DNA from: Beroe forskalii
Taxonomy: Eukaryota > Ctenophora > Nuda > Beroida > Beroidae
Assembly: GCA_011033025.1 (NCBI GenBank)
Contig: WFMF01000095.1
Location: 186,001 to 250,000, forward strand
Direction: 5' to 3'
DNA length: 64,000 bases
This document shows, in pieces, positions 48,101-59,433 of this stretch. Position 1 is the first letter of the stretch. The number at the start of each line of letters is the position of its first letter. Under the pieces are notes generated by a model, which had not been told where the DNA came from, searched no databases, and saw only the letters and a list, made by a program, of their open reading frames with translations. A program made the position numbers and the translations under genes.

Positions 48101-51100
48101 TTTGATCATGGCCTCTGTTTTTAGTGACTTGGTATCCTGAAAAGAAGCATTTCATGACATCTGCTTTTAGTGACTTGGTGTCCTGAAAAGAAACATTTCA
48201 TGGCATCTGTTTTTAGTGACTTGGTATCCTGAAAAGAAGCATTTCATGGCATCTGTTTTTAGTGACTTGGTGTCCTGAAAAGAAGCATTTCATGGCATCT
48301 GTTTTCAGTGACTTGGTGTCCTGAAAAAAAGCATTTCATGGCATCTGTTTTTAGAGACTTGGATTCCATAAAAGGAGCATATTTTCATCATATCGGTTTA
48401 GAGTGATTTGGTTATTAAAACGCCCATGTTATTAAGTATTGGGGTAAAAGAGTTTAAGGATTTCTTGTGTTTTATAGATTTCTCATTAGAAATCTATAAA
48501 ACACAAGAATTACCGCTGATGATTGCAGGGTCATTATGTTATAAAAGCAGTTTATAATGAACCGCGGTGATTGCTCGAGGGGTTATTAGAATTAACTAGT
48601 GGTAAAAATAACTCAGATTAAATAGTAGTTAAAGTGTTAAGGTAATGGTAATTTAATATTGATTACTCATTGGATCATGTAATGATTATACTTCATTGCT
48701 TTCCACCATTTACGTTTCTTGATAATGGGTAGAGTTAAAGGTTTCCCCAGAACATTCGAATTACGCAACTTCATTGAAAATGCACTTAGAAAGTAACCAG
48801 CCTGAATACTTGAATAGGCCTGACCTAAGCAAAGGAAATCAGTGATTCCTATGATCATGACATGATCTTCTCAACCAGTATGACAGTGGACTGGTTTAAT
48901 CTCCTATATTTCAGTCAAACCATGTAGTTTAATCATATATATGACTCAAACTATAATGATATTGTGGCTTGACTTTTACGGTAGAGCATATATTCCTCGT
49001 AATACAGGAGATCACGCCGATCAGCGTGACCCCCTGCATCAGCAACCAATCAGAACCCCCGCTCCTCACACTCCGCAGCCAATCAGAGCCCCGCTGCTCT
49101 CAGACTCTGCGTGATAATCCCCTACCTTGCGTGAGAGGCAGCTGTTAGAAATCTTCATTATCTCCAGCACAGCCAGTTCGAAGAAATGCTCGTAGGAGAT
49201 GTTTGAGCCGTTCTCCGCCTGCTGGATCAGATCACCGAACACTTCCCAGTTTATTTGCTGAGCGTATACGCCTTCCCTGGAAAGATAAGTAGTGTTATAC
49301 CCCTGCATACTCTTATAGATGTCATAAAACCAGTAGACGCATTCTCTAGGAGAGTAAGTAGTGTTACCTCTAGCAGTAGAGTAGTGGGCAGTATCGCGCA
49401 TGAGCAGCGTCACCTTTCATAGATATCGAGTGGCGAGAAATGCCTTTTTACGCCAAGAAAGTATCAACGTGCGAGGAGCGTATAAAAATTGGAACAGTAA
49501 GTCGCACGGTAGTGATGAACCCATTCCACAACCGCAGTTATTATCGGGAACTATTCTGTCGCATCCATAATTCTAAGCGTCATATCGTGATTCAGGCGAT
49601 TGCCCAATTCCATGTAGTGGTACCCACTGAAAAGCACTATAGTAGCGGTACCTATACATTTTCAGGCATTCTTATTGGGACTTTTTCACTTTGGTATTTG
49701 ATTTAGATTTTAGTTCAAATTTTATTGGAACTCTTGCCAACCTCTACATTCTTAAAGGGTTTCGTCTCGAACCTCTTTTTGCGGTCAGACATTACGTAGG
49801 ATTTACGTAGGACTGCAACTAATATTTCTATTTATATTTCTACCTGCACTTTCGTCATGTGGCGCGTACTGAACTCAAAGCACACTACTGTGCATCAAAT
49901 GGTGCATTATCGCGTAATGTTTTCCAACCGTCAGCCAATCAGCTAGCAGGGATTGCATGTTACTGCTTGCTGATTGGCTGAAACAAACTCCACCGCGGTC
50001 CACACTGGAGCACTGTGATGCAGTAGCTTTTCAGCGATATTCATCAACTCACTTTCTTTGCAAAGTTATTTCCCCTCCTCCGCCCCCCCTTTGATACTTC
50101 GTTAAACTTCCTTGAGGTTCTCGAGTAGTCGTGTGACAGTGAAGAGAGCGAAGTTGGTGAAGCTTTCTGTCACACTCTTCTTGAAGAAGTACTCTGATAT
50201 GGAGTTGCAGCAGGTTACGCCCCTGTTGCACGTGTAGAGATTCTGAACGTCTGTTGGTACTATGTGTTTCTGAGGGGGACGGGGTAAGTTAAAGCATGAC
50301 TTGGGATTACAGGGGCAGTTCGAACTATACTGCGCGCGTTTTTGTGCGCGCGGCGCATAGACATGTAATATGAATGATATGTCTGCAGGCCGTGCAAACT
50401 TATGCCGCGCACACAAAAGACGCGCAAACTGCACCTGTTGTACGTGCACAGGTTCAGAACGTCTGTTGGCACCACGTGCTTGTGAGAGGGAACATGTGTT
50501 ACCAAATATGTCTTGAAATTACACCAGATTTTCAGGTTTTTTCAGGATTCGTACTTTGTATTATGTGGTATTTTGATTTTCTACGATTTACAATGACGCG
50601 TTCCGAATGATAATTTTACTACGATACGTTAGCAAAGAAGGGTATAGTGGGATGACAAAGTGGTTCAGCGCAATTTGAATTCGCGTTACCTCTCCGTGGG
50701 TGGCTAGAGAGATGGTACGTGGCTTTCCAATTTGACCACTAACCGTGAAAATTAGCAGGTCACAGAAAGCCATTATGATTGTATGAATAATAACCTTTCA
50801 AACAATCCCCTTATATATATTAGCCAATTTTGAGGGTACTTGTAGGCGTGCGATAATAAGTAATATTGCACTCCTCACATTGGCTAATACACTAAGAGCA
50901 TGGCAAATGGTCATGACGCTAATAAAATTATTGCACTCGGCTTCGCCTCGTGCAATAATTTGGTATTGTCGCACTCGGCCTGCTCCTCGTGCGACAATAC
51001 AAATTATTGCACTCGTCTTCTCCTCGTGCAATAATTTTTATTATATAACGATCGTTATATAATTCTTGCTCCGATAATTTTTGTTATATAACGGCTTCAA

Positions 51101-54100
51101 AAATGGAGTTTAGGGGCCAATTAATAATTTTCATAAGATTTTAAAATTTTCGAAATTTTGGGGTGTGATAATTTTTCCAGGTGTGTGATAACTGTACAGT
51201 TATCACACCCCTCAAAGAGCAGTTATCACACATTCGAAAAATTATCACACCCCAAAAATCAAAACTTTAGAATTTTGTGATTCGTATTTATTCACTATGT
51301 AAAATCATTTCAATCTGACTCTTTAGTCAATTCTCTCACTCCATTACGATACACCAGTGTATACATCTTATGTTATCTTGTTTTGGTTTCATGAGTTCAT
51401 GCATTCACCGTTCACGTTAGTCGTTATAAGAGCCGTGCACGTGCCAGTAAAGGAGTAAGACCACTTGATCTAAATCAATACACCAGTGTATACGTATTAC
51501 GTTATCTTGTTTTGGTTTCATGAGTTTATGTATACCTTTTTTGTCATTATATGAGCCGCGCACCCACGTGCCAGTAAGACCACTTGCTCTCACTCCATTG
51601 CGATACATCAGTGTATACGTATTACGTTATCTTGTTTTGGTTTCATGAGTTTATGTATACTTGTAGGTCATTATATGAGCCGCGCACCCACGTGCCAGTA
51701 AGACCACTTCCTCTCACTCCATTAAGATACATCAGTGTAGCAGTGTATACATTTATTTTGTTATCTTGTTTTGGTTTCATGAGTTTTTGTATACGACCGT
51801 GCACCTACTTACCCTTACTACAATTTGCCTATAAATGCGCATCCGTTACGGCGTTACACACTTACACAGAAATGATAATTCAAATTTGTTTTGATGTTGC
51901 TACACATTTCAATCGACAATCACTTTATAGTACCTAGTTTATCCAAAAGATATGAGCAAAGTTGATAAAGATTCCGTACTTACGTTTTATGCATACTTTG
52001 AAGGCAAATTTAGATATACATAGCCACTCTTCACCATCTAATCTAAGATTCCTGGCCAATCTTGATATTTTCCTAAGTCAATTTCAGGCCCTCTACTCTC
52101 TAGCTCAAAGAGTTTTCATATTTAAAAGCTTCTAAATTTGCTTTTTATTGGAAAAACCAGTGTAGATCTCCGCCCTTTTCTCACGTTATATAATAGATTA
52201 ATCAAACACCCTGAGGATACGTTTATATCAATTATCACACTCGCCTTCGGCTCGAGTGATAATTCGAATTATTGCACTCGCCTTCGGCTCGAGCAATAAT
52301 TCGAATTATCACACTCGCTTCGCTCGTGTGATAATTCATATAAACGTATCCTAAGGGTGTTTGATTATCCTATATTAGCGCATTCCCAGTATTAATATCG
52401 ATAATTGGGATTGAGACACAGAGACATGCTCTGTTACTACAAGTGTTATAGGTTATTAGGGTCATGTGGTGTAGTAGTTTGCTGTAATAATACACCCTAA
52501 GTTTACTGAATGCACCATCTGGCATGCGGCACTTGCACCACAGTGTGTTATTTCGTTACATTTTGATTTACTATAAGGACTGATAATCATGAGATCATGA
52601 GATCACCGTACAGAGCCACAAACTTTCTGTAGAGTTTGAAGCCCGTTTTTTGATGTTTCAGTTCCGTTACACCGTTATTAACAAAATACATAGACACGGT
52701 GCGCGAAGGGATCTATTTCAGATAGAACCCGCGTAGCAGGTTCTATCTGATAGAATGATACGAGTGCGCGCAGCGCACGAGTTTTCATTCTTTGTGTAAT
52801 CCCGAGAGGAAGTCGAGGGATTACACTTAAATAGACTCTGAGAGCACCGTGTCTATGTATTATAGATGAGTCCGGGTTATTGCGTGAGAGTCTAAGAATA
52901 CAACTAATGGAAGTAACTGGTAACACAATTGGCAGAACAAGCATTTCAGCTCTTCAAGAGATTCTGTACTTTAATTGGGTAACTTGAAACTCAGCAGAAT
53001 TGAATTGAGGATGAAAGGAGAAAGATGGTTCATGAACAGAAATAATTGATAATTGATAATTGTATGAATTAAACAGGAGTATGTTTCGAAGAAATCTATT
53101 GTACAATTACAAATGCAACAACAAAAACAATATCAATCAAAGAATCAATAAGTCAATACAACAAGAACAATATCATCGAATATGGGCAATACGATAATCT
53201 GCAGAAGCATGCAAGAGGTAAATGCTAAAATGGACTTTTCGTCGCGGTGTAAACAAGTAAAGCAGAGCCAGAACGGCGAAACGAATCAGTGCACAAACTG
53301 TGAATGAAAGAAACCGTTTGCTGAAAGATATTGCTCCGAAACAGTGCCACGTGCGCGCGCGCAACACGTGACCACGACTTGGTACAGTAACACTGTCACG
53401 TGCGCGAGTCACGTGGGACAGTAATTACATGTTTAGAGAGATTCTCGCGGGAACGAAACATTTGGTATACATGGTGCTATTAAGAGTGCGTGATGTTTGA
53501 AAGGAGTACATTACACTGAAACTATTGGATAAAGACACTGAATGTATTTGATAGAGGGATACTGCCAGCGTGTCTATCACTCTATTTTCTATCCCCTCCC
53601 GGCGGCTAAATCCTCACGCAATAACCCGGACGAATCTATAAATCTCGAACGATAGGTATCATCCGGTTCCCGTTTTAAACCGAATCTCAAGATATTTTCT
53701 ACTTTTCTATAATGGGGGGGGGGGGGGTTTACGCATAACAAAATATATTGTCAATCGGTTGCCGTGAACATCGTCTGTTCAAGACATGCTTTCTCCGCCA
53801 CATGCGTTCTGTAAAATTTATTTTATTAATTTAATTTAATTTGCGTTCTCCACTTCTCCAATTCTCCAAAAAGCGACAGTCGATTCCTGTTGAAGTGTTA
53901 TTTGTTTGATCATTTAAATTAAGTGACAGCTAAAGATATACGAAGCTGTGTGTTGTACTTTGATTATGCTGATAAGAGCACATTCTATACTCGCGAACAT
54001 TCTCAAGACTTTTTAAACTATTTTCAGTTCCGTTAGTTAACAAATCTTGTACGCTAGGTATCAATCGGCTCCCGTTTTAAACCGAATCTCAAGATATTTT

Positions 54101-54959
54101 CTACTTTTCTATAGTGGGGGGGGGGGCGTTTAAACATATCAAAATATATTGTCAATCGGTTGTCGTGAACATCGTACGTTCAAGACATGCTTCCTCCGCC
54201 ACATGCGTCGTCCTGTAGCAATCATGACATGGTTTGACTAGCGTCCTCTGGTATAATTAGAGAACGCAAGTGACAGGAACCTACAGTAACTTTTTCGTAT
54301 TCATCATATTAATCCGAATATTATATTTCTAGATTCCGGTGGGTTTTTCGGTTAAAGTTGATGTGACAGCTGAAAGTGACAGCCGAAGGAAAGTTGAAGC
54401 CCATTTTGGAGGATTTTTAATAAAAATATTTTCTGTCATTTAAATGACAACAATATTTACAATATTTAAAATATTTATGCTATTTAAATGATTAAGGGGA
54501 TGGGGGGTGGGGGTAATGTAATATTAACAAATATTGTCAATTTCTGTTGCCGTGAAATTCGTATGTTCACGGCATGCTTTCTCTACTACATACGTTCTGG
54601 CTTCTGCAACATACTATGATTAATGAATTTGCGTTCAATAATAATCTCCAAAGAGCGATTCTTGATCCGTATAACTTGTTCCATTTGTTTCTACTGGAAA
54701 CTCAATTATACAGTTGAAGAACATCCAGCTGAACTTTGAAATTTATGATTATTTTCTATTGTCTTCAAATAATAAATGACACGTGTCAAGTTATACCTAT
54801 CACAAAGTTACTTCTCGCACAAACCTGGAATTTGTCGGTTAGGACCTTGCCAATCTGGGTGCATGAGTCAGGTCTGGACTCCGTGACACTGCTGGTTGTC
54901 ATGGATACCAGGAAACAGGAGCAGTAGACCAACATACACCCTATCCATCTCCGGGCCAT
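42187..54959 (-). CDS. Glypican (GPI-anchored heparan-sulfate proteoglycan core protein)
   Basis: Minus-strand exons: 54825-54959, 50108-50269, 49126-49276, 47846-47950, 44408-44533, 43975-44250, 43601-43727, 42572-42744, 42187-42480; about 514 residues. Signal peptide MARRWIGCMLVYCSCFLVSM. Glypican signatures: SCTQIGK, CNRGVTCCNS, VYAQQINWEVFGDL, TGCPLCLD, VCRDLCLNIVRGCYA, SPCWNGYTPGS and EEQEINPEG. The mature part has 14 cysteines before the tail, the family number. RRRRKKRQ is a furin-type site. An SG in an acidic context (EGESEASISG) could carry heparan sulfate, and the end WVGVVVSVLVLR suits a GPI signal. Glypicans modulate FGF, Wnt and Hedgehog signals at the cell surface. The exon 2/3 phases disagree and about 25-30 residues are missing, so one exon is unfound. 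The 42481-42571 intron has a weak donor, and AG-GTGAGG at the stop could be another donor. Confidence 0.9.
43741..43974. repeat. ggttaaccggt repeat in a glypican intron
   Basis: Three imperfect copies of a unit with cggttncggtt, ggctaaaa, cgcccngtt and ggttaaccggt (a palindrome). The same text is at about 37465-37535. It fills nearly the whole intron between exons 43975-44250 and 43601-43727, directly abutting the donor of the former. Confidence 0.75.
44850..45190. repeat. Two-copy direct repeat in a glypican intron
   Basis: A segment with gctcaatcggttt, ggataatcg, tgtccaaa/tgtcgaaa, aagaaatta and aaagcatcta occurs at about 44868-44990 and 45045-45185. Diverged; no coding potential. Confidence 0.7.
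47580..47845 (-). repeat. About 48-bp array starting at the donor of the fourth glypican exon
   Basis: On the gene strand the array begins at the donor gtactt (47845). It repeats a unit of roughly 47-54 bp: aaggtacnaactaacagtt, then aacattttggngg, then a G-rich ggcgggt tract. Forward-strand gtacc marks lie at 47842, 47794, 47740, 47693, 47644 and 47597. Each unit carries an AG-GT junction like the real donor. Confidence 0.87.
47921..48380 (-). repeat. 46-bp array of the acceptor and start of the fourth glypican exon
   Basis: Ten copies at 46-bp spacing (catggc marks at 47921, 47967, 48013, 48059, 48107, 48153, 48199, 48245, 48291, 48337). On the gene strand each has gtttcttttcag, then gacaccaagtcactaaaaac plus agatgccatga: the acceptor and first 30 or so bases of the exon at 47846-47950. 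The last copy is the real border. Confidence 0.95.
49277..49390 (-). repeat. Duplicated acceptor region of the third glypican exon
   Basis: On the gene strand, ggtaacactacttactctcc plus tagagaatgcgtctac (about 49375-49340) closely matches ggtataacactacttatctt plus tccagggaaggcgtatac (about 49303-49265), the latter holding the modelled acceptor. The stretch between them is open and reads FYDIYKSMQG, resembling the glypican residues that normally precede this exon. The true exon start could therefore lie further upstream. Confidence 0.7.
50325..50440. mobile_element. GC-rich inverted-repeat element in glypican intron 1
   Basis: Left arm ctgcgcgcgtttttgtgcgc plus gcggcgcata; right arm tatgccgcgcacacaaaaga plus cgcgcaa, inverted with a few changes. 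It sits between exon 2 and a partial copy of exon 2. Confidence 0.8.
50430..50500 (-). pseudogene. Partial dead copy of glypican exon 2
   Basis: On the gene strand this reads KHVVPTDVLNLCTYNR, against KHIVPTDVQNLYTCNR in exon 2. The acceptor AG is changed (tctcac where exon 2 has cctcag), and similarity stops before the TCC motif. A non-functional duplicate of the acceptor and first 50 or so bases. Confidence 0.87.
50925..51057. mobile_element. Cluster of three successive hairpins
   Basis: Three stem-loops in a row: aattattgcactcgg to cgtgcaataatt (50930-50962), gtattgtcgcactcgg to cgtgcgacaatac (50964-51001), and aattattgcactcg to cgtgcaataatt (51003-51039). They are followed by attatataacgatcgttata, a palindrome. 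Related in wording to 52201-52354. Confidence 0.8.
51135..51262. mobile_element. Inverted-repeat element with gtgtgataa words
   Basis: attttggggtgtgataattt at left is answered by aaattatcacaccccaaaaa at right. An inner gtgtgataactgtacagttatcaca stem is present. No ORF. In glypican intron 1. Confidence 0.85.
51325..51800. repeat. About 128-bp tandem repeat, four copies
   Basis: The word gttatcttgttttggtttca occurs at about 51373, 51502, 51627 and 51761. Each is preceded by cancagtgtatac and followed, in most copies, by gccgngcac and gtgccagtaa. Diverged copies; open frames over it have no motif. Confidence 0.88.
52201..52354. mobile_element. Inverted-repeat element enclosing three hairpins (A)
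   Basis: 28-bp ends with one mismatch: atcaaacaccctgaggatac plus gtttatat, and the complement ending gggtgtttgat. Between them are three separate stem-loops with stems built on aattatcacactcg, aattattgcactcg and aattatcacactcgc, and loops with ccttcggc or cttcg. Outer stem plus three inner stems gives a four-way junction on either strand. No ORF. Confidence 0.9.
52686..52860. mobile_element. Inverted-repeat element enclosing three hairpins (B)
   Basis: Perfect 17-bp ends: atacatagacacggtgc and gcaccgtgtctatgtat. Inside are three stem-loops: ctatttcagatagaacc with ggttctatctgatag, aatgatacgagtgcgc with gcgcacgagttttcatt, and gtgtaatccc with gggattacac. Sequence is unrelated to element A but the plan is the same. 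The minus-strand frame across it is incidental. Confidence 0.9.
53650..54640. repeat. About 400-470-bp direct repeat, three copies, with poly-G
   Basis: Copies near 53655-53815 and 54057-54215 share cccgttttaaaccgaatctc, a poly-G run, and aaaatatattgtcaatcggt plus tgccgtgaacatcgt. A third, more diverged copy starts near 54505. Shared cttcnccgccacatgcgt closes each. Inside glypican intron 1. Confidence 0.85.
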
Positions 54960-57900
54960 GTTCTGCGGAGAGGGAGAGGGTTACAAGAGGGGGGTAGGTG
55001 GTTACAATGGGGGAGGGGGTTACAATAGAGGGGGTACAATAGGGGGAGAGGGAGTTACAAGGGGCTACATACACCCGAGCCATCTTCTGAGGAGAGGGAG
55101 ACAGGGGTAACAATATGAGGAGTCCGAGGGACTACATGGGGTTATGGTGGAGGAAGAAAGGGGGTTCCGGGGTTACAATAGAGCTTATAACAGGGGAGAG
55201 ATGGGGGTTATCAAATAGGAGGAAGGGGTTGCAAGAGGTTGAGAAGCGATTATAGGAGGACAAATATAAGAGAATAGGAGGAATACTGAATAGGAAACGG
55301 AAATGAGGGTAGATAGGGGTCCCGGGTTTCAAGGGAATGAATAGTATAAAGGGTTCTGCAATGACAAACATAGGGGAGAATAATTTTAGAATTTCATTAA
55401 GAATGCCTAAATCCTGTTTTTAGTTTTGCTTTTTGGATTTAAAATTTAGTAGGTTAATAACCACTTCCCTTGCAGCAAGAGGTTTTAAATTTAATGCTCA
55501 ATTAGTCTACGTCTTCGAAGCGGATTGTGGAATTAAAAGGTGTGAGAAACGGTAAATTTTCAGTAATTTGGGAATTTTCAATTCAAATTTTTATAGTTAA
55601 GCAATGGGAATTATTAACGTCATCATCTATGTTTAGAGTGGCAAAAGCACTTCAGCCGTGAAAATAATGGTAGATTGTGACTTGGTTAAGTAGTCATCCC
55701 TTCATACCATAGAACGTGACGCTTTAATTTAATGCTTTCCGGGGAATAATTTCTTTCAAATCTCAATAGTATGAGATCTATACTACTTTATTTTTAGTCT
55801 GGTTAATCTCAAATGGCCGGTATCAGGTCACGAACATATTATGGGGGTTCCGAGACTATAACCGCGGTGTCTCAACCTTTTGAGGCGCGGCGTATTATGC
55901 CGCGCTTGGGTGTTTGGTGTTAATGCGCGTTGAATAAAAGCACCGACGTGCTGCAGAAAACATCCGCACGCGGCGTAATACACCGCGCATCAAAAGGTGG
56001 ACATTTCCAAGACTTTCCTGATATCTGTGAATAGTAAACGGAATTTCTTAAATGAAAAATGGCTGGCAATTTGCCATATTTTTTCAAATAAGCATATACA
56101 TAAACCGCGAAATATTTAAGTTGTTACAGAAGCTTCATTTATAAGAAAACCCCATCTCATTTCACCGATGCCGGATGGATGCCCCTATTTAATCACCGCT
56201 TTTTGACACGTGATGGTAGACGAACTGTCACCTGACCAGGATACCTCAGACTTTAAATACCGATGATCGGAGCCATGCAGTAATCGGAATTTCATAGTCT
56301 GATACAGTCTGTGAATCTTCTCGTCTTCTAAAGAATTACTCAAGCCTTTAAGTAGGCAGTTGCCCTTTAACGTAATCTTTGGACCAGTTTAAACCATGAT
56401 AATGCCGAAACTTCTATTTGGTTTAAATTTGACGTTGAGTTCTGTTGGTTTATACCGCTTGTAAGGGATCCTATGTCAGGTATTAAGTAGTGGCAGGGTC
56501 TAGACAAGAGTTGAACGAGCGCCAAGCTAAAACTACAAGACGCTTGAGCTAGTAGTGGAGGGTTGATGTCACTTCATGACGAATTTATGACACTTAACCG
56601 GGCCTATTTCTGGGAGACTGCTGTGTAGTATGTGGTAGTTGGTGTTTCACCCACTCATTCTACCTAAATATGCCGTGGTAGATGGTTTTTTACACAGGCA
56701 GACACAACATTTTCTGATTTTCTGGTATACCGATACGTAAAGAAAACTCAGGGTCAAAAGTAACGTTGAGCAATAAGCATACCTAAATGGTTCAAATTTT
56801 CTCAATTATATTTATGAGGATAATATTGAAATTCGGAAGAGTCATAAATTCATAATCAGTTATTATACGCTGAAAATGACAGACAAACCAAAGCAGTCAC
56901 AACAAACATGATCTGCAAACCAAGTTCACCATCGACCAAACTACCATGCCAAGTCCATTCCATGTCCAAATTACCAAATTAAGTTGAAATAAAGTTCCCT
57001 TTATATAACCCAGATCACCAGTGCAATTCTCACTTGAACGGGAGAATACGGACCAATTAGTCAATGATAATCCCTCAGGTTCCCTACCTGATAATCCCCA
57101 CCCACACGCTATTGTAGAACTCACTGGTAGTTCAGCGGAAAGTATAATATCCAGTCATTTATCTTAATAAACGAAGCGTGGAATTGGGGGTTAGGCAGGT
57201 TATAAGTGGGATCTATAGCTAGAGAACCAATAACAACTCCATATTGAGAGAGTCATTATCAGGGATTAGAATGGTAAGTTGTTGACATACAAGAAGTCTA
57301 GCTTTTCTATCGCGGTATAGAGTTCTCACAGAGACTCTAGTACCAGGTAATTATAATAATATTATTATTTAACCACCCCCAATCACCCCTCGCTGACATC
57401 AAGACAGCTGATGTCTGACATAGGACGCTCTGACATCAAGGCATGAAGAGCCGCAATCTCAGAAATCTCAGAGCGGCATTTCCGAAATCATGATTATCAT
57501 ATTCAAGATTTTATTTAAGAGATTTCGTGGAATATAAATCAGCTAATTATGCTCTGAATTTCCGCAGAAAATCAAAGTTCACTTAGTTCAAATCTCTCGA
57601 AGCACTTAGGTCAAACACAGACCACTTAACAAGATGAACATTATATTAGACCTGTCAGCTTCTATCTATCACAGATATATTTTAGCCTTACATGGTTTAT
57701 CTTTATTCAATGAACATTTATTAATAACCATGTAACAGGTCAAAAGATATCTGTTAAAGATAAAGGTAGACATGTCAAATGGTAGTAGTTTATCGAATAT
57801 AAAACAATTATGATTGCTATGTTTAAATGCTATGTTTAAAGGCTTGTTCGAAAGGAGTTATATTTCAATGGGCAAAGAAGCAGTTCCACTTACAGTGCGA

Positions 57901-58530
57901 CACATAGAACGTCGGTGGATATAGCACCAGGAAAAAAAACTAAAATTTCTAGTTTTTTAGTAAAAAAGAGCACAAAAACCAGCCCAGAAATACAGAAGTG
58001 TGACCGAACTTACAGCGCAGCTCCAATCCAAACTTAGAAACTGCACGGAATGTATATTCGAGCTGAGACTACCGGATTTAATTATCACGGACCGAATGTG
58101 AAGTTTAGGAACCCTAGTAAGGATAAATATGTTCCTAAAAATGAAGTCCATGGCATGTAAAAGTTCGTGAAGATTTAGTCCGTAACAAATTCTCGCGGAA
58201 ACGTCTAGAATCCAAATAAAAACTATACGGCTCAAAAAATCAGGAACATACATCGCAACAAAAATTCATTGTGTGTGCGTCTACATATCAAACAGGAAAT
58301 CAAGAAATAAAATAGCTAAAATAAAGTTGATGAAACAAATAAAAAATGAAGTTGGTAAAACAAATTGCTAACATAATTGGTGCAACAACACTCCTCTCCT
58401 TTGATGTAGCAGAGCGTGTTGGGTGACGTAAATCCGACTTTGACGGTCCAACGGTCACAAGGAAAAAACAGAGAAAACTTAGAATAACAGCTAAAGGAGG
58501 CGAGGTGAAAGAACCAATCACTAGGTGTTA
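54960..58530. other. Region upstream of the glypican start
   Basis: No gene recognised. G/A-rich ggggtnacaa repeats at 54960-55230. A GC-rich inverted-repeat element at about 55880-56005 (ccttttgaggcgcggcgtat and its counterpart near 55975-56005). A relic of the 19919 element at about 58070-58190. Frames at 57957-58253 and 58300-58537 have no motif. The glypican promoter should be here, but I see no clear core element. Confidence 0.45.
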
Positions 58531-58539
58531 ATATCAAGT

Positions 58540-58674
58540 GTTGCTAATGGCAACAGCCAATCACTGTGTGCTGTAAATAGCAACACTGGGCAGAGTTGCT
58601 AATCACCGCTCGCACTGCAAATGTTGCTAATGGCAACACCCAATGATTGTATACTAAGTGTTGCTAATGGCAAC
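58540..58674. promoter_or_regulatory. Cluster of three X-box-like sites
   Basis: GTTGCTAATGGCAAC occurs at 58540-58554, 58623-58637 and 58660-58674, with partial copies between (gttgctaatcacc, aatagcaacac). The form fits RFX half-sites GTNRCY and RGCAAC with a 3-base spacer. It may instead be a decayed repeat that happens to carry the motif. No gene is visible within a kilobase other than the LINE. Confidence 0.4.
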
Positions 58675-59433
58675 TGGTTTGTGGATGGTTCGGAGTAGGT
58701 ACTCGACGTAATGTCGGCAAGGTCTAATTACTGCCTTGACAAGATGGCGACTTTCTGGGAAATGGGAATTAGAAGCTACTACTAAAAATAGGAAAACCAA
58801 ACCAAATCCATGCTCAATGTAATTAGACATGCAGCTAAAACGTAATGCCCATAAATGGGCTTCACGTGTATTAGACATGCAGCTAAAACCATTAGTTCCG
58901 TGTCAAAATCCTAGCATTTGATGATAAATGACTATTTTCAGCGGCTTATATGCTAAGTTTAGTTTATCAGTGCCCAGTCGTGGAAAACGCAGTAACCATG
59001 GACTAAGTAAAGAGTAGTACCAAGAGATCTGCACAGGTTTTAACTTCTCATGCCCTTGCAACTAGTTCTACCCATCTACCCAAAGTGAAGAGGGACAGCT
59101 ACAGATCTGTACGAGTTTTAACTTTTCCTAAGCCCAAGCTAACTTCCTCCTACTAAGCCAAACCTTGCTCTCTAGAATTTATTCTAAGGAACATAAAGAA
59201 TGAACTTACTCTAAGGACTCCAAGGACTAAACCTCAGCTTCCTATAAAACTCTGCTGCCTGAAAGTGAGAGAGTGAGACCAATTGAAGCGGAACAGATAA
59301 CCTAACACATGTCTCAACACATGTCAGCCATGCAAAACACGGCCATGTGAGAGAGAAAACCAACACTCGCAGGTCTTCCCCATCTCCCCAGGAAAGACAT
59401 GTCCTCCTCTTCTCAGAACAAAAGACAATGGTT

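Noticed and set aside
49440..49706. Plus-strand 88-codon frame inside the glypican gene
   Set aside because: Lies in an intron on the opposite strand, has no motif and no codon bias.
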